Below are positions 38,893 to 49,856 of a DNA stretch of 49,960 nt, in pieces. Numbering within the stretch: position 1 is the stretch's first letter; each line of letters begins with the position of its first letter. Origin of the DNA: Alphaproteobacteria bacterium (GTDB lineage Bacteria; Pseudomonadota; Alphaproteobacteria; ATCC43930; CGMCC-115725); assembly GCA_030041385.1 (NCBI GenBank), contig JASHNY010000108.1, positions 1-49,960 of the forward strand. The letters run 5' to 3'. The notes beneath the pieces were generated by a model. The model searched no databases and was not told the DNA's origin. It saw nothing but the letters and a program-made list of their open reading frames with translations. A program made the position numbers and the translations under genes.

Positions 38893-40326
38893 CTAAGCCG
38901 CGGTGCCGCCGACGGTCAGCCCGTCCATGCGCAAGGTCGGCTGGCCGACGCCGACCGGCACGCCCTGACCGTCCTTGCCGCAGGTGCCGACCCCGTCATC
39001 GAGGGCGAGGTCGTTGCCGACCATCGTCACCTTGGTCATCGCATCGGGGCCGTTGCCGATCAGCGTTGCGCCCTTGACCGCCGGTCCGATCTTGCCGTCC
39101 TCGATCAGGTACGCCTCGGAGGCGGAAAAGACGAACTTGCCGGAGGTGATGTCGACGCTGCCACCGCCGAAATTGACCGCGTAGAGGCCCTTTTTGACGG
39201 AGCCGATGATTTCCTGCGGGTGGCGGCTGCCGGCCAGCATGTAGGTGTTGGTCATGCGCGGCATCGGCGCATGGGCAAAGCTCTCGCGGCGGCCGTTTCC
39301 GGTCGGCCGGGTGCCGAGCAGGCGCGCGTTGAGCCGGTCGTTCATATAGCCCTTGAGGATGCCGTCCTCGATCAGCACGTTGTAGCCGCTCGGCGTGCCT
39401 TCGTCGTCGACGGTCAGGCTGCCGCGCCGGTCGGGGATCGTACCGTCGTCGACGACCGTCACCCCCTTCGCGGCGACCTGCTGGCCGATGAGGCCGGAAA
39501 AGGTCGAGGTCTTCTTGCGGTTGAAATCGCCCTCCAGCCCGTGGCCGACCGCCTCGTGCAGCATGACGCCGGGCCATCCCGGCCCCAGCACCACGGTCAT
39601 CTCGCCGGCCGGCGCCGGCACCGAGCCGAGATTGACCAGCGCCTGGCGCAAGGCCTCGTCGACATGGTGCTGCCACTGCGCCGGGTCGAAATAGCGCTCG
39701 TAGGCAAAGCGGCCGCCGGCGCCGTAGGAGCCGGTCTCCATGCGGTCGCCCTCGCCGACCATGATCGCGACGTTGAGGCGCACCAGCGGCCTTATGTCGG
39801 CTACGCGGGTGCCGTCGGGCCGAATGATCTGCACCGCCTGCCACACCCCGGCGAGCGAGGCCATGACCTGGCGCACCCGCGAATCGCGGCCTCGGGCATA
39901 GGCGTCGATGTCGCCGAGCAGCTTGGTTTTGGCGGCGAGATCGACGGTGCCGAGAGGGTTGAGGTCGGTGTAGAGCAGCCGGTTGGTGCCGGCGGGCGCC
40001 TCCGCCAGCGTCCCCGCATGGCCGCTCGCCACCGCCCGCACGGTCGCGGCGGCGCGGCGGATCGCCGCCTCGGACAATTCGGTGGCGTGGGCATAGCCGG
40101 CCGCCTCTCCGGCAACCGCGCGCAACCCGAATCCCTGCGTGGTGTCGAAGGCCGCGCTCTTGATGCGGCCGTCGTCGAGCGCGACGCTCTCCGACTGGCG
40201 GTATTCGAGATACAGCTCGCCGTCGTCCATGCCGGCGAGCGCCTCCCCCACCACCGCTTCGACGCGCTCCGGGACCATGCCGGTGCGCTCGAAAAACAAT
40301 TCGTCGGTCGCAGCAAGGCTGGGCAT
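38893..40326 (-). CDS. tldD: Metalloprotease TldD
   Basis: A 477-residue TldD of the TldD/TldE (PmbA) zinc-protease pair, which degrades unfolded peptides and processes microcin-like precursors. The zinc motif HEAVGHGLEGD (H-E-x-x-x-H) is present, along with YRQSESVALDDGRIKSA, GFGLRAVAGEAAGYA, MTNTYMLAGS and GQGVPVGVGQPTLRM at the C terminus. ATG 40326 is chosen because GGAG of the upstream sequence then lies six bases before it; ATG 40338 has none. tldE is not in the window. The gene is divergent from the cox operon. Confidence 0.93.
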   Translation of the reverse strand: MPSLAATDELFFERTGMVPERVEAVVGEALAGMDDGELYLEYRQSESVALDDGRIKSAAFDTTQGFGLRAVAGEAAGYAHATELSEAAIRRAAATVRAVASGHAGTLAEAPAGTNRLLYTDLNPLGTVDLAAKTKLLGDIDAYARGRDSRVRQVMASLAGVWQAVQIIRPDGTRVADIRPLVRLNVAIMVGEGDRMETGSYGAGGRFAYERYFDPAQWQHHVDEALRQALVNLGSVPAPAGEMTVVLGPGWPGVMLHEAVGHGLEGDFNRKKTSTFSGLIGQQVAAKGVTVVDDGTIPDRRGSLTVDDEGTPSGYNVLIEDGILKGYMNDRLNARLLGTRPTGNGRRESFAHAPMPRMTNTYMLAGSRHPQEIIGSVKKGLYAVNFGGGSVDITSGKFVFSASEAYLIEDGKIGPAVKGATLIGNGPDAMTKVTMVGNDLALDDGVGTCGKDGQGVPVGVGQPTLRMDGLTVGGTAA

Positions 40327-40719
40327 TGGCGGCTCCATCGATGACCATCGTCAATATGGAGCGGCGCCCGCCGATGCGGAAGGTACGATCCCGTTCGGAA
40401 CCCGTTGCGAGGCCCGTCGGGCACGCATGCGGCGGCTTGCCGCAACGGGTTAGCGGCGGGTTGAGCCAGTTGTGGCTCCGGTCGGCTTTGGTGTAGGGTC
40501 GGTTCGATCGGTTGCTGCCGCCGCAACCTTTGAGCCAGAATTTGACCGGATCGAGTGTCTGGCGGCGGCGCGGCTTCGGCCTTGCGGCGCGACGCCCGGA
40601 CGATCCCGCTCGGAACCTTGATCTCCGAACAGCGGCGCCGGGTTGCTCGCCGGGCGGCCGGGGTGGATCGATCGCCCTCGTCGAGAGGGCATCCTCGCCG
40701 AAGAGGGGGCTGCCGGGGC
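40327..40719. other. Intergenic region between tldD and coxB (no gene seen)
   Basis: About 390 bases with no convincing ORF. It should hold the divergent promoters of tldD and the cox operon. An 18-bp direct repeat ACGATCCCG-T/C-TCGGAACC occurs at 40385 and 40600, 215 bases apart. TTGACC at about 40541 could be a -35, but no clear -10 follows at the right distance. A weak hairpin GCGGCTTGCCGC lies near 40432. Confidence 0.5.
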
Positions 40720-43304
<2,585 letters not shown>

Positions 43305-43313
43305 CCGGGGCCG

Positions 43314-44246
43314 GTGCTGGTGAGCGAACTTTTCGCGACACGGTCCCGCGCCGGCCTGCGCTTCGCGGCGGAAGCGCCGGCGGCGGCCGTCCAAGACTAC
43401 ATCGAGATTCTCAAGCCGCGGGTCATGTCGCTGGTGGTGTTCACCGGCTTCGTCGGCCTCGTCGTGGCGCCCGGCCATATCCACCCGTTGATCGCCGCGG
43501 TGGCGGTGCTGTGCATCGCGGTCGGCGCCGGCGCGTCGGGCGCGATCAACATGTGGTACGACCGCGACATCGACGCGGTGATGCGGCGCACCCGCGCGCG
43601 CCCGCTGCCGGCCGGAAGGATGGCGCCGGGCGAGGCGCTCGGCTTCGGCGTGGTATTGGCGGTTGGCTCGGTGGTGATGATGGGCCTGGCGGTCAACACC
43701 CTGGCCGCCGGGCTCCTGGCGCTGACCATCGCCTTCTATGTCTTCGTGTACACGATGTGGCTCAAGCGGCGGACCCCGCAGAACATCGTGATCGGCGGCG
43801 CGGCGGGCGCGTTTCCGCCGATGATCGGATGGGCGGCGGCGACCGGCCATATCGGCTGGGGCGCGGTGGCGCTGTTTGCGATCATCTTCTTCTGGACGCC
43901 ACCGCATTTCTGGGCGCTGTCGCTGTACCGCGCCGGCGACTACGAGGCGGCCGGGGTGCCGATGCTGCCGGTGATCGCCGGCCCGCGCGAGACCAAGCGG
44001 CAGATGCTGCTCTATACGCTGGTGCTGTGGCCGGTCACGCTGATGCCGTGGTTTTTCGGCATCGCCGGGCCCATCTATGGCGTTACGGCGGCGATGCTGA
44101 GCCTTGTCTTCACCGGCACGGCGGTGCGCGTCTGCCGCGACCCGACCGACAAGAGCGCGCGCCAGATGTTCGTGTTTTCGCTGCTGTATCTGTTCCTGAT
44201 CTTCTGCTTCGCGCTGGTTGACCGGGTTGCCGGCGGCGGATGGTGA
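43314..44246 (+). CDS. ctaB: Protoheme IX farnesyltransferase (heme O synthase)
   Basis: A 310-residue UbiA-superfamily membrane enzyme that farnesylates heme b for cytochrome oxidase. The first Asp-rich motif is NMWYDRDIDAVMRRT, with RARPLPAGR after it; KRRTPQNIVIGGAAGAFPP and WTPPHFWALSL are typical of CtaB/Cox10. Nine membrane helices are expected. The start is GTG at 43314; GTG 43320 is an equal alternative and neither has a strong ribosome binding site. It follows coxA by nine bases, so it is translated from the same message. Confidence 0.95.
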   Translation: MLVSELFATRSRAGLRFAAEAPAAAVQDYIEILKPRVMSLVVFTGFVGLVVAPGHIHPLIAAVAVLCIAVGAGASGAINMWYDRDIDAVMRRTRARPLPAGRMAPGEALGFGVVLAVGSVVMMGLAVNTLAAGLLALTIAFYVFVYTMWLKRRTPQNIVIGGAAGAFPPMIGWAAATGHIGWGAVALFAIIFFWTPPHFWALSLYRAGDYEAAGVPMLPVIAGPRETKRQMLLYTLVLWPVTLMPWFFGIAGPIYGVTAAMLSLVFTGTAVRVCRDPTDKSARQMFVFSLLYLFLIFCFALVDRVAGGGW

Positions 44247-44252
44247 TGGCTG

Positions 44253-44384
44253 GTGAAGCGGACCCAACCTGCAAGTGGCCGCGAGCGCACGATCCGGGCG
44301 CGCAACCGCGCGTTGCTGATCGTATTGCTGGTGCTGGTGGCCCTGTTTTACGCGCTTGCCATGGTGCGGGTCAGCGGCGGCTAG
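44253..44384 (+). CDS. Small single-helix membrane protein, CoxF-like
   Basis: A 43-codon ORF beginning GTG: a basic N terminus (VKRTQPASGRERTIRARNR) followed by one membrane helix (ALLIVLLVLVALFYALAMV) and RVSGG. It sits seven bases after the ctaB stop codon. Many alphaproteobacteria have a tiny protein of the same design (basic head, one helix, ending near R-x-x-G-G) between ctaB and ctaG, sometimes called CoxF. Here ctaG itself is missing. It is too short for statistical certainty; position, frame usage and topology support it. Confidence 0.6.
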   Translation: MKRTQPASGRERTIRARNRALLIVLLVLVALFYALAMVRVSGG

Positions 44385-44426
44385 CGTGATGTTTTGTGGT
44401 GACTCGACCGATCCAGGCAGAAAGAC

Positions 44427-45263
44427 ATGACCGACATTCACGCCGACGCCACCGCTCACGGTCACGGCGCGCCGCACCACCCCTACCACCTTGTCGAGCC
44501 GAGCCCGTGGCCGATCGTCGGTTCGCTGGTGGCCGGGCTGATGGCGGGCGGGGCCGTATTGTGGTTTCACGGGCACAGCGCCTGGGTGCTGGTCCTCGGC
44601 GGGATCGGGGTGCTGGCGATCATGGCGGTGTGGTGGCGCGACGTCATTCGCGAGGCCACGTTTCAGGGCTTTCATACCCCGGTGGTGCAACTCGGGCTGC
44701 GTTACGGCATGGCCCTGTTCATCGCCTCCGAGGTGATGTTCTTCTCGGCGTTCTTCTGGGCCTTCTTTTCATCGAGCCTGTTCCCGGTCGGCGGGGTGTG
44801 GCCGCCGCAAGGCATCCATCCGTTCGATCCGTTCCAGTTTCCGTTCCTGAACACGCTGATCCTGCTGCTGTCAGGAACGACCGTGACCTGGGCCCATCAC
44901 TCGCTGCTCGAGGGCAAGCAGAACGGGCTGATCCAGGGGCTGATCGTGACCTGCCTGCTCGGCCTTTGCTTTACCTCGTTGCAGGCGTTTGAATACAGCA
45001 GCGCCTCGTTTCATTTCACCGGCGGCATCTACCCGTCGACGTTCTTCATGGCGACCGGGTTCCACGGCTTCCATGTGATCATCGGCACCACGTTTCTGGC
45101 CGTGTGCCTGTGGCGGGCCTGCATGGGTCATTTCAAGCCCGACCATCATTTCGGCCTCGAAGCCGCGGCATGGTACTGGCACTTTGTCGATGTCGTGTGG
45201 CTGTTCCTGTTTGTCTGCATCTATTGGTGGGGCATGGGCGCCGCGATTCCGGCCGTCGACTGA
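44427..45263 (+). CDS. coxC: Cytochrome c oxidase subunit III
   Basis: A 278-residue subunit III with seven membrane helices. Marks are [13 protein letters not shown] at the N terminus, [59 protein letters not shown] and [21 protein letters not shown], in the family's order. It stabilises the catalytic core and supports proton uptake. A putative ribosome binding site AGGCAGAAAG precedes ATG 44427. It lies 42 bases after the small CoxF-like ORF. Confidence 0.97.
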   Translation: MTDIHADATAHGHGAPHHPYHLVEPSPWPIVGSLVAGLMAGGAVLWFHGHSAWVLVLGGIGVLAIMAVWWRDVIREATFQGFHTPVVQLGLRYGMALFIASEVMFFSAFFWAFFSSSLFPVGGVWPPQGIHPFDPFQFPFLNTLILLLSGTTVTWAHHSLLEGKQNGLIQGLIVTCLLGLCFTSLQAFEYSSASFHFTGGIYPSTFFMATGFHGFHVIIGTTFLAVCLWRACMGHFKPDHHFGLEAAAWYWHFVDVVWLFLFVCIYWWGMGAAIPAVD

Positions 45264-45293
45264 ACGGCGGCGGGCGGTGCCGGCGGAAGCACG

Positions 45294-45674
45294 GTGACGA
45301 GCGGCGGGCGGAACTATGCCCCGGTGCCGCTGTCGCGTGCGGCGCTCAGGTGCCGGTGCCCGCGTTGCGGAGACGGCGCGGTCTTCAGCGGATTATTGAC
45401 GGTGCGGCCGACCTGTGCGGTGTGCGGGCTCGACCTGTCGGCGCAGGACGCCGGCGACGGGCCGGCGGTGTTCGTGATTCTGCTTTTGGGGCTGGTGGTG
45501 GTGGCGCTGGCGGCCTGGGTCGAAATCAGCTTTTCGCCGCCGATCTGGGTGCATTTGGTGCTGTGGACGCCGCTGATCTCGGTCGGCGCGATCCTGCTGC
45601 TGCGGCCGCTAAAGGCGGCGCTGATCGCCTTGCAGTACCGCCACGGCGATTTGCATCCGCCTTCTGCGGCGTGA
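45294..45674 (+). CDS. DUF983 family protein
   Basis: A 126-residue small membrane protein with two CxxC pairs near the N terminus (CRCPRCGDG and PTCAVCGLD), predicted to bind zinc, followed by two membrane helices (about 60-80 and 88-108). DUF983 genes lie between coxC and SURF1 in many alphaproteobacteria, so a role in oxidase assembly is likely but unproven. GTG 45294 is the start; SURF1 begins three bases after the stop codon. Confidence 0.87.
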   Translation: MTSGGRNYAPVPLSRAALRCRCPRCGDGAVFSGLLTVRPTCAVCGLDLSAQDAGDGPAVFVILLLGLVVVALAAWVEISFSPPIWVHLVLWTPLISVGAILLLRPLKAALIALQYRHGDLHPPSAA

Positions 45675-45677
45675 GGG

Positions 45678-46388
45678 ATGGCCGGCTTTCGTCCGCGTCT
45701 GGTTCCGACCCTCGTCACTGTGCCGATCGTCGTGCTGTGCCTGGGCCTCGGGTTCTGGCAGATCCACCGGCTGCACTGGAAGCTCGGCCTGATCGCGGCG
45801 CGCGAGGCGGCCCTGAGCGCGGCCCCGGCGCCGCCGCCGCAAACCCTGGCCGAGGCGCGCCGTCTCGCGCTGCATCCGATCGCGGTTTCGGGCGTTTTCC
45901 TGAACGACAAGGAAAACTACCTGCACGCAATCGGCCCGAGCGGCGACGACGGCTACCAGGTCCTGACGCCGCTGCGGGTGGCGCCGGACCGGTTCATCTT
46001 CATCGACCGCGGCTTTGTGCCGCGAGCCTTGAAAGACCCGCGCAATCGCCGCGCCGGGCAGCTCGCCGGTGCCGTGCATCTCGTCGGCCTATTGCGCTTG
46101 CCGCCGAGCCGCCGGCCGAGCTGGTTTCTGCCGCATAACCAGCCCGCTCAGAACCACTGGTTCTGGGTCGACCTGCCGGCACTGGCGGCGGCAGACCACC
46201 TCGATCACGTGGCGCCGTTCTACCTCGACGCGGACAAGACGCCGAACCCGGGCGGGTGGCCGCAGGGCGGCGTGGCGCTGCCCGAACTGCCCAATCATCA
46301 CCTGCAATACGCGATCACCTGGTTCGCCCTGGCGGTGGCGATGGTCGCGGTTTACGTCGTCTACCACCGCCAGAACCAGGCGCGTTGA
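45678..46388 (+). CDS. SURF1 family cytochrome oxidase assembly protein
   Basis: A 236-residue SURF1/Shy1 protein: an N-terminal helix with LCLGLGFWQIHRLHWK, a periplasmic domain with YLHAIGPSGDDGYQVLTPL, FIFIDRGFVPRALKDP and NHWFWVDLPAL, and a C-terminal helix in NHHLQYAITWFALAVAMVAVYV (the conserved N-x-H-x-x-Y-A-x-T-W-F). It helps insert heme a into subunit I. It is the last gene of the cox operon, three bases after DUF983. Confidence 0.94.
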   Translation: MAGFRPRLVPTLVTVPIVVLCLGLGFWQIHRLHWKLGLIAAREAALSAAPAPPPQTLAEARRLALHPIAVSGVFLNDKENYLHAIGPSGDDGYQVLTPLRVAPDRFIFIDRGFVPRALKDPRNRRAGQLAGAVHLVGLLRLPPSRRPSWFLPHNQPAQNHWFWVDLPALAAADHLDHVAPFYLDADKTPNPGGWPQGGVALPELPNHHLQYAITWFALAVAMVAVYVVYHRQNQAR

Positions 46389-46545
46389 CCGCCGCCCAGC
46401 CGCCGAGAGGTCATTTCACGTCAACGCAACGGTTTACAGGATTGTCTTAAGCGGCCACTCTCCCGGCCGGCACCCCCGGGCCAAATTCCGAAGACGATTC
46501 CGGTCCTCAGACGTTGACAGGGGGTTAGCGTTTGTGGGGGGTCCT

Positions 46546-47847
46546 GTGCTCGACATTGCCGCCCAGCCCGAATGTAGCGAAGCCGACCGTAGTGTATTGC
46601 GCGACCGCCTGGCCGCGGTGCGGCGCCAGACCGAGGCGCTCGCCGTCGAATTGACGCCGGAGGACCAGGCCATCCAGTCGATGCCGGATGTCAGCCCGAC
46701 CAAGTGGCACCTGGCCCACACGACGTGGTTTTTCGAGACCTTTCTGCTCTGCCGCTTCGCTGACCGGTATCGCGTTTTCGACGCGAATTTCGCCTATCTG
46801 TTCAATTCCTACTACGAGGCGGTCGGCCCGCGTCATCCGCGGCCGCAGCGCGGCCTGCTGTCGCGCCCGAGCGCGCCGCGCATTGCCGATTACCGCGATT
46901 GCGTCAGCGCGGCGATGGACCGATTGATCGAACGCGCCGACGGCGCCACGTGGGCGGCCGCGGCGCCGCTGATCGAGCTCGGCATTCATCACGAGCAGCA
47001 GCATCAGGAGCTGATCCTGATGGATATCAAGCACGTATTTTCGGTCAACCCGCTATTGCCTGCATACCGGACGCCGCTGCCCGGGCTCGCGCGCATGGCC
47101 GCGGCGCCACCGCCGGATTGGGTGGCGTTTGCCGGCGGGCTCGACGCTGTCGGCCATGACGGCGCCGGCTTTGCTTTCGACAACGAGACGCCGCGCCACA
47201 AGGTTTGGCTCGACCCGTTCCGCCTCGCGGCGCGCCCGGTCACGTGCGGCGAATACCTCGCGTTCATCGGCGATTGCGGCTATCGGTGCGCCGAATTCTG
47301 GCTGTCGGACGGCTGGGCGACAGTGCAGCAGCAGGGCTGGGAAGCGCCGCTCTACTGGTGCCGCGACGGGCAGGACTGGTCGATCTTCACGCTGTCGGGG
47401 CCGCGCGCGTTACGGCCTGACGAGCCGGTCTGCCATGTCAGCTTCTACGAGGCCGACGCCTTTACGAAATGGGCCGGCAGGCGGCTGCCGACCGAGGCGG
47501 AGTGGGAAGTCGCCGCCCGCCTCGCGCCGAGCCGCGGCAACCTTGCCGACAGCCGGCGCTATCATCCCGCCCCGGATGCGGCGAGCGGCGACGCCGCGTT
47601 GCCGTTGCGCCAGATGATCGGCGATGTCTGGGAATGGACGGCCAGCCCCTATATTCCCTATCCGCGGTTCCGCGCCGCCCCGGGGGCGGTCGGCGAATAC
47701 AACGGCAAATTCATGTCGGGCCAGATGGTGTTGCGCGGCGGCGCGGCGGTGACCCCGGCCGACCATATCCGCACGACCTATCGCAACTTCTTTCCGCCCT
47801 CGGCGCGCTGGGCCTTCTCGGGGCTGCGCCTGGCAGAGGATGCATGA
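46546..47847 (+). CDS. egtB: Ergothioneine biosynthesis sulfoxide synthase EgtB
   Basis: A 433-residue iron enzyme that couples hercynine to a thiol (gamma-glutamylcysteine or cysteine) with oxygen. The N-terminal DinB-like part supplies the iron ligands: His in KWHLAHTTWFFE near residue 58 and the pair in GIHHEQQHQELILMD. The C-terminal FGE-sulfatase domain has RRLPTEAEWEVAARL, GDVWEWTASPYIPYP and EYNGKFMSGQMVLRGG. Where many homologues read GGSC, this one has GGAA. GTG 46546 follows GGGGGG. egtD overlaps its stop codon (ATGA). Confidence 0.93.
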   Translation: MLDIAAQPECSEADRSVLRDRLAAVRRQTEALAVELTPEDQAIQSMPDVSPTKWHLAHTTWFFETFLLCRFADRYRVFDANFAYLFNSYYEAVGPRHPRPQRGLLSRPSAPRIADYRDCVSAAMDRLIERADGATWAAAAPLIELGIHHEQQHQELILMDIKHVFSVNPLLPAYRTPLPGLARMAAAPPPDWVAFAGGLDAVGHDGAGFAFDNETPRHKVWLDPFRLAARPVTCGEYLAFIGDCGYRCAEFWLSDGWATVQQQGWEAPLYWCRDGQDWSIFTLSGPRALRPDEPVCHVSFYEADAFTKWAGRRLPTEAEWEVAARLAPSRGNLADSRRYHPAPDAASGDAALPLRQMIGDVWEWTASPYIPYPRFRAAPGAVGEYNGKFMSGQMVLRGGAAVTPADHIRTTYRNFFPPSARWAFSGLRLAEDA

Positions 47848-48815
47848 TCATGGATGGTGGCAGCTTCGTCTTTCACGATTTGGCGCCGGGCGAGGAGAGC
47901 TTTCGCGATGCCGTGCTCGCCGGTCTGTCGGGCGATCCCAAGGCACTGCCCTGCAAGTTTTTCTACGACGCCCGCGGGTCGGCGTTGTTCGAGGAAATCT
48001 GTCGCGTCCCCGAGTATTATCTGACCCGCACCGAGATCGCGATCCTCGAAGCCCATGCCGGCGACATCGCCGCGCATATCGGTCCTCACGCCCGGGTTAT
48101 CGAGCTGGGCAGCGGCGCCAGCCGCAAGGTGCGCATCCTGCTCGGCGCGCTCGATGCGCCGGCCGCCTATGTGCCGGTCGATATCTCGCGCGAGCACCTG
48201 CGCGGCGCTGCCGCCCAACTGGCCGAGGATTTTCCCGACCTGCCGGTCATCGCCGTCTGCGCCGACTACACAAAGCCGTTCGTGCTGCCGCAATTGCCGG
48301 GACGGGCGGGAAAGCGGGTCGGATTTTTCCCGGGTTCGACGATCGGCAATTTCGAACCCGAAGGCGTCGTCAGCTTTCTTTCCCATTGTGCGGCGCTGCT
48401 CGGCCGCGGCGGCGAGATCCTGATCGGCGCCGACCTCAAGAAGGACCCGGCGGTGCTCACTGCCGCCTACAACGACCGCGCCGGCGCCAATGCCGCCTTC
48501 AACCTCAACCTGCTCGAGCGCATCAACCGCGAGCTAGACGGCGACCTCGATGTCGCGCAGTTCCGGCATGTCGCGATCTACAACGAGGCGAAGGGGCGGA
48601 TGGAATTGTATGTCGAGAGCCTCACCGAGCAGTCGGCACGGATCGCCGGCGCCCGCTTTCACTTCGCCCGCGACGAGCTGATCCACACCGAAAATTCCTA
48701 CAAATACGCGATCCCCGAATTCCGTGCGCTGGCCGCGCGCGCCGGGTTTCGCGCGGTCGACGCCTGGACCGATCGCGGCGAGTTGTTCAGCGTCCAGTAT
48801 TTCCGGCGCGAATAG
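47844..48815 (+). CDS. egtD: L-histidine N-alpha-methyltransferase EgtD
   Basis: Adds three methyl groups from SAM to histidine, forming hercynine, the substrate of EgtB. The 323-residue protein has the EgtD layout: KFFYDARGSALFEEICRVPEYYLTRTE near residues 38-65 (family opening), the SAM motif VIELGSGASRKVRILL, FFPGSTIGNFEP, LIGADLKKD and NEAKGRMELYVES. It starts at ATG 47844 overlapping the egtB TGA; AGAGGA lies just before. The egtB-egtD pair is the minimal ergothioneine route in many proteobacteria, finished by an EgtE-like lyase not seen here. Confidence 0.95.
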   Translation: MIMDGGSFVFHDLAPGEESFRDAVLAGLSGDPKALPCKFFYDARGSALFEEICRVPEYYLTRTEIAILEAHAGDIAAHIGPHARVIELGSGASRKVRILLGALDAPAAYVPVDISREHLRGAAAQLAEDFPDLPVIAVCADYTKPFVLPQLPGRAGKRVGFFPGSTIGNFEPEGVVSFLSHCAALLGRGGEILIGADLKKDPAVLTAAYNDRAGANAAFNLNLLERINRELDGDLDVAQFRHVAIYNEAKGRMELYVESLTEQSARIAGARFHFARDELIHTENSYKYAIPEFRALAARAGFRAVDAWTDRGELFSVQYFRRE

Positions 48816-48827
48816 TTTCGGCCCCGG

Positions 48828-49616
48828 TCACGCCGTCGCCGCGCCGTCGACGGGCAAGGCCGCGCCGGAGACGAACGAGGCCTCGTCGGACAACAGGAAC
48901 AGCGCGGCGTTGGCAACCTCCTCGGGTTTGCCGGTGCGCCGCATCGGAATCTGTTGGCTGCGCCGCACCACCAGCGCCTCCTTGTCCTGACCGGCCTCGC
49001 CGGCCGGCTGCTGCTGGTCGGGCCGGGCGACGAAGACGCGGAGCATCGGCGTGTCGATCGGGCCGGGGCATACCGCGTTGACGCGGATGCGGTCGGGCGC
49101 GAGGCGCTTCGCCAGCGAGCGGACGAACCCGACGATGCCGAACTTGGCCATCGAATAGACCGGGCTGAAGGCCGAGCCGACGAGGCCCGAGGTCGAGGCG
49201 GTATAGAGCAGGGCGCCGCCGCCGCGGGCCCGAATCTCCGGGATCGCCGCCTCGGTCGTCACCAGCACGGTGCGCAGGTTGAGGGTCATCGCCAGGTCGT
49301 AATCCTTCATGTCGATGCCTTCGATCGCCGCCGGGCCGGGATGGCCGACATGGTTCCAGGCGAAATCGAGGCCGCCGAAATGGTTGGCGGTGCGGCGCAC
49401 GATTTCGCGGGCAAAGCCGTCGTCGGTCAGGTCGCCGACAAGGCCCAGGGCGCGGCCGCCGGACGCGGTGATTTCGCCGACCACAGCCTCGACCCCGGCG
49501 GCGTCGCGATCGACGACGCCAACCGCCGCACCCTCGCGCGCAAATCTCACGGCGCCGGCCCGCCCCATGCCGGAAGCCGCCGCGGTGACGATGCCGATCT
49601 TTCCTTCGAGGCGCAT
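48828..49616 (-). CDS. Short-chain dehydrogenase/reductase with variant NAG motif
   Basis: A 262-residue SDR: TAAASGMG at residues 11-18 binds NAD(P), Ser141 and Tyr154/Lys158 (YSMAK) form the catalytic set, and the protein ends near SGAALPVDGAATA. Asp36 after the second strand favours NAD. The usual N-N-A-G motif reads WNHVG. An acyl-CoA ligase gene upstream on the same strand suggests a role in fatty or aromatic acid metabolism. It ends 12 bases after egtD on the opposite strand; repeats E and F lie upstream. Confidence 0.88.
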   Translation of the reverse strand: MRLEGKIGIVTAAASGMGRAGAVRFAREGAAVGVVDRDAAGVEAVVGEITASGGRALGLVGDLTDDGFAREIVRRTANHFGGLDFAWNHVGHPGPAAIEGIDMKDYDLAMTLNLRTVLVTTEAAIPEIRARGGGALLYTASTSGLVGSAFSPVYSMAKFGIVGFVRSLAKRLAPDRIRVNAVCPGPIDTPMLRVFVARPDQQQPAGEAGQDKEALVVRRSQQIPMRRTGKPEEVANAALFLLSDEASFVSGAALPVDGAATA

Positions 49617-49641
49617 GGTCTCCTCCTGCCATTACCGGGCT

Positions 49642-49731
49642 GTCATTGCGAGCGTAGCGAAGCAATCCCGATCCGTCTCGGTATCCTCGCCAACGAGATT
49701 GCCGCGGCCCCCGGCGGCGCCTCGCAATGAC
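49642..49731. repeat. Palindromic intergenic repeat, copy E
   Basis: Starts GTCATTGCGAGCGTAGCG, ends CCTCGCAATGAC; the inner block GAAGCAATCCCGATC is partly mirrored by GAGATTGCCGCGG. It is one of two tandem copies with period 112 bp, between the acyl-CoA ligase end and the SDR start. Confidence 0.85.
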
Positions 49732-49753
49732 GGGGAGGGGACCTTACCGGGCT

Positions 49754-49843
49754 GTCATTGCGAGCGTAGCGAAGCAATCCCGATCCGTCTCGCTATCCTC
49801 GCCGACGAGATTGCCGCGGCGCCTGAGGGCACCGCGCAATGAC
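49754..49843. repeat. Palindromic intergenic repeat, copy F
   Basis: A near-identical copy of E shifted by 112 bases, ending CGCGCAATGAC. The flanking ACCTTACCGGGCT is duplicated as well, so E and F arose by tandem duplication of a unit larger than the palindrome. Confidence 0.85.
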
Positions 49844-49856
49844 GGGGCAGGGGACC

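Noticed and set aside
40385-40420. GGAAC as a possible EcfG-type (general stress sigma) -35 element
   Set aside because: No CGTT-type -10 is found 16-17 bases downstream at either copy of the direct repeat.
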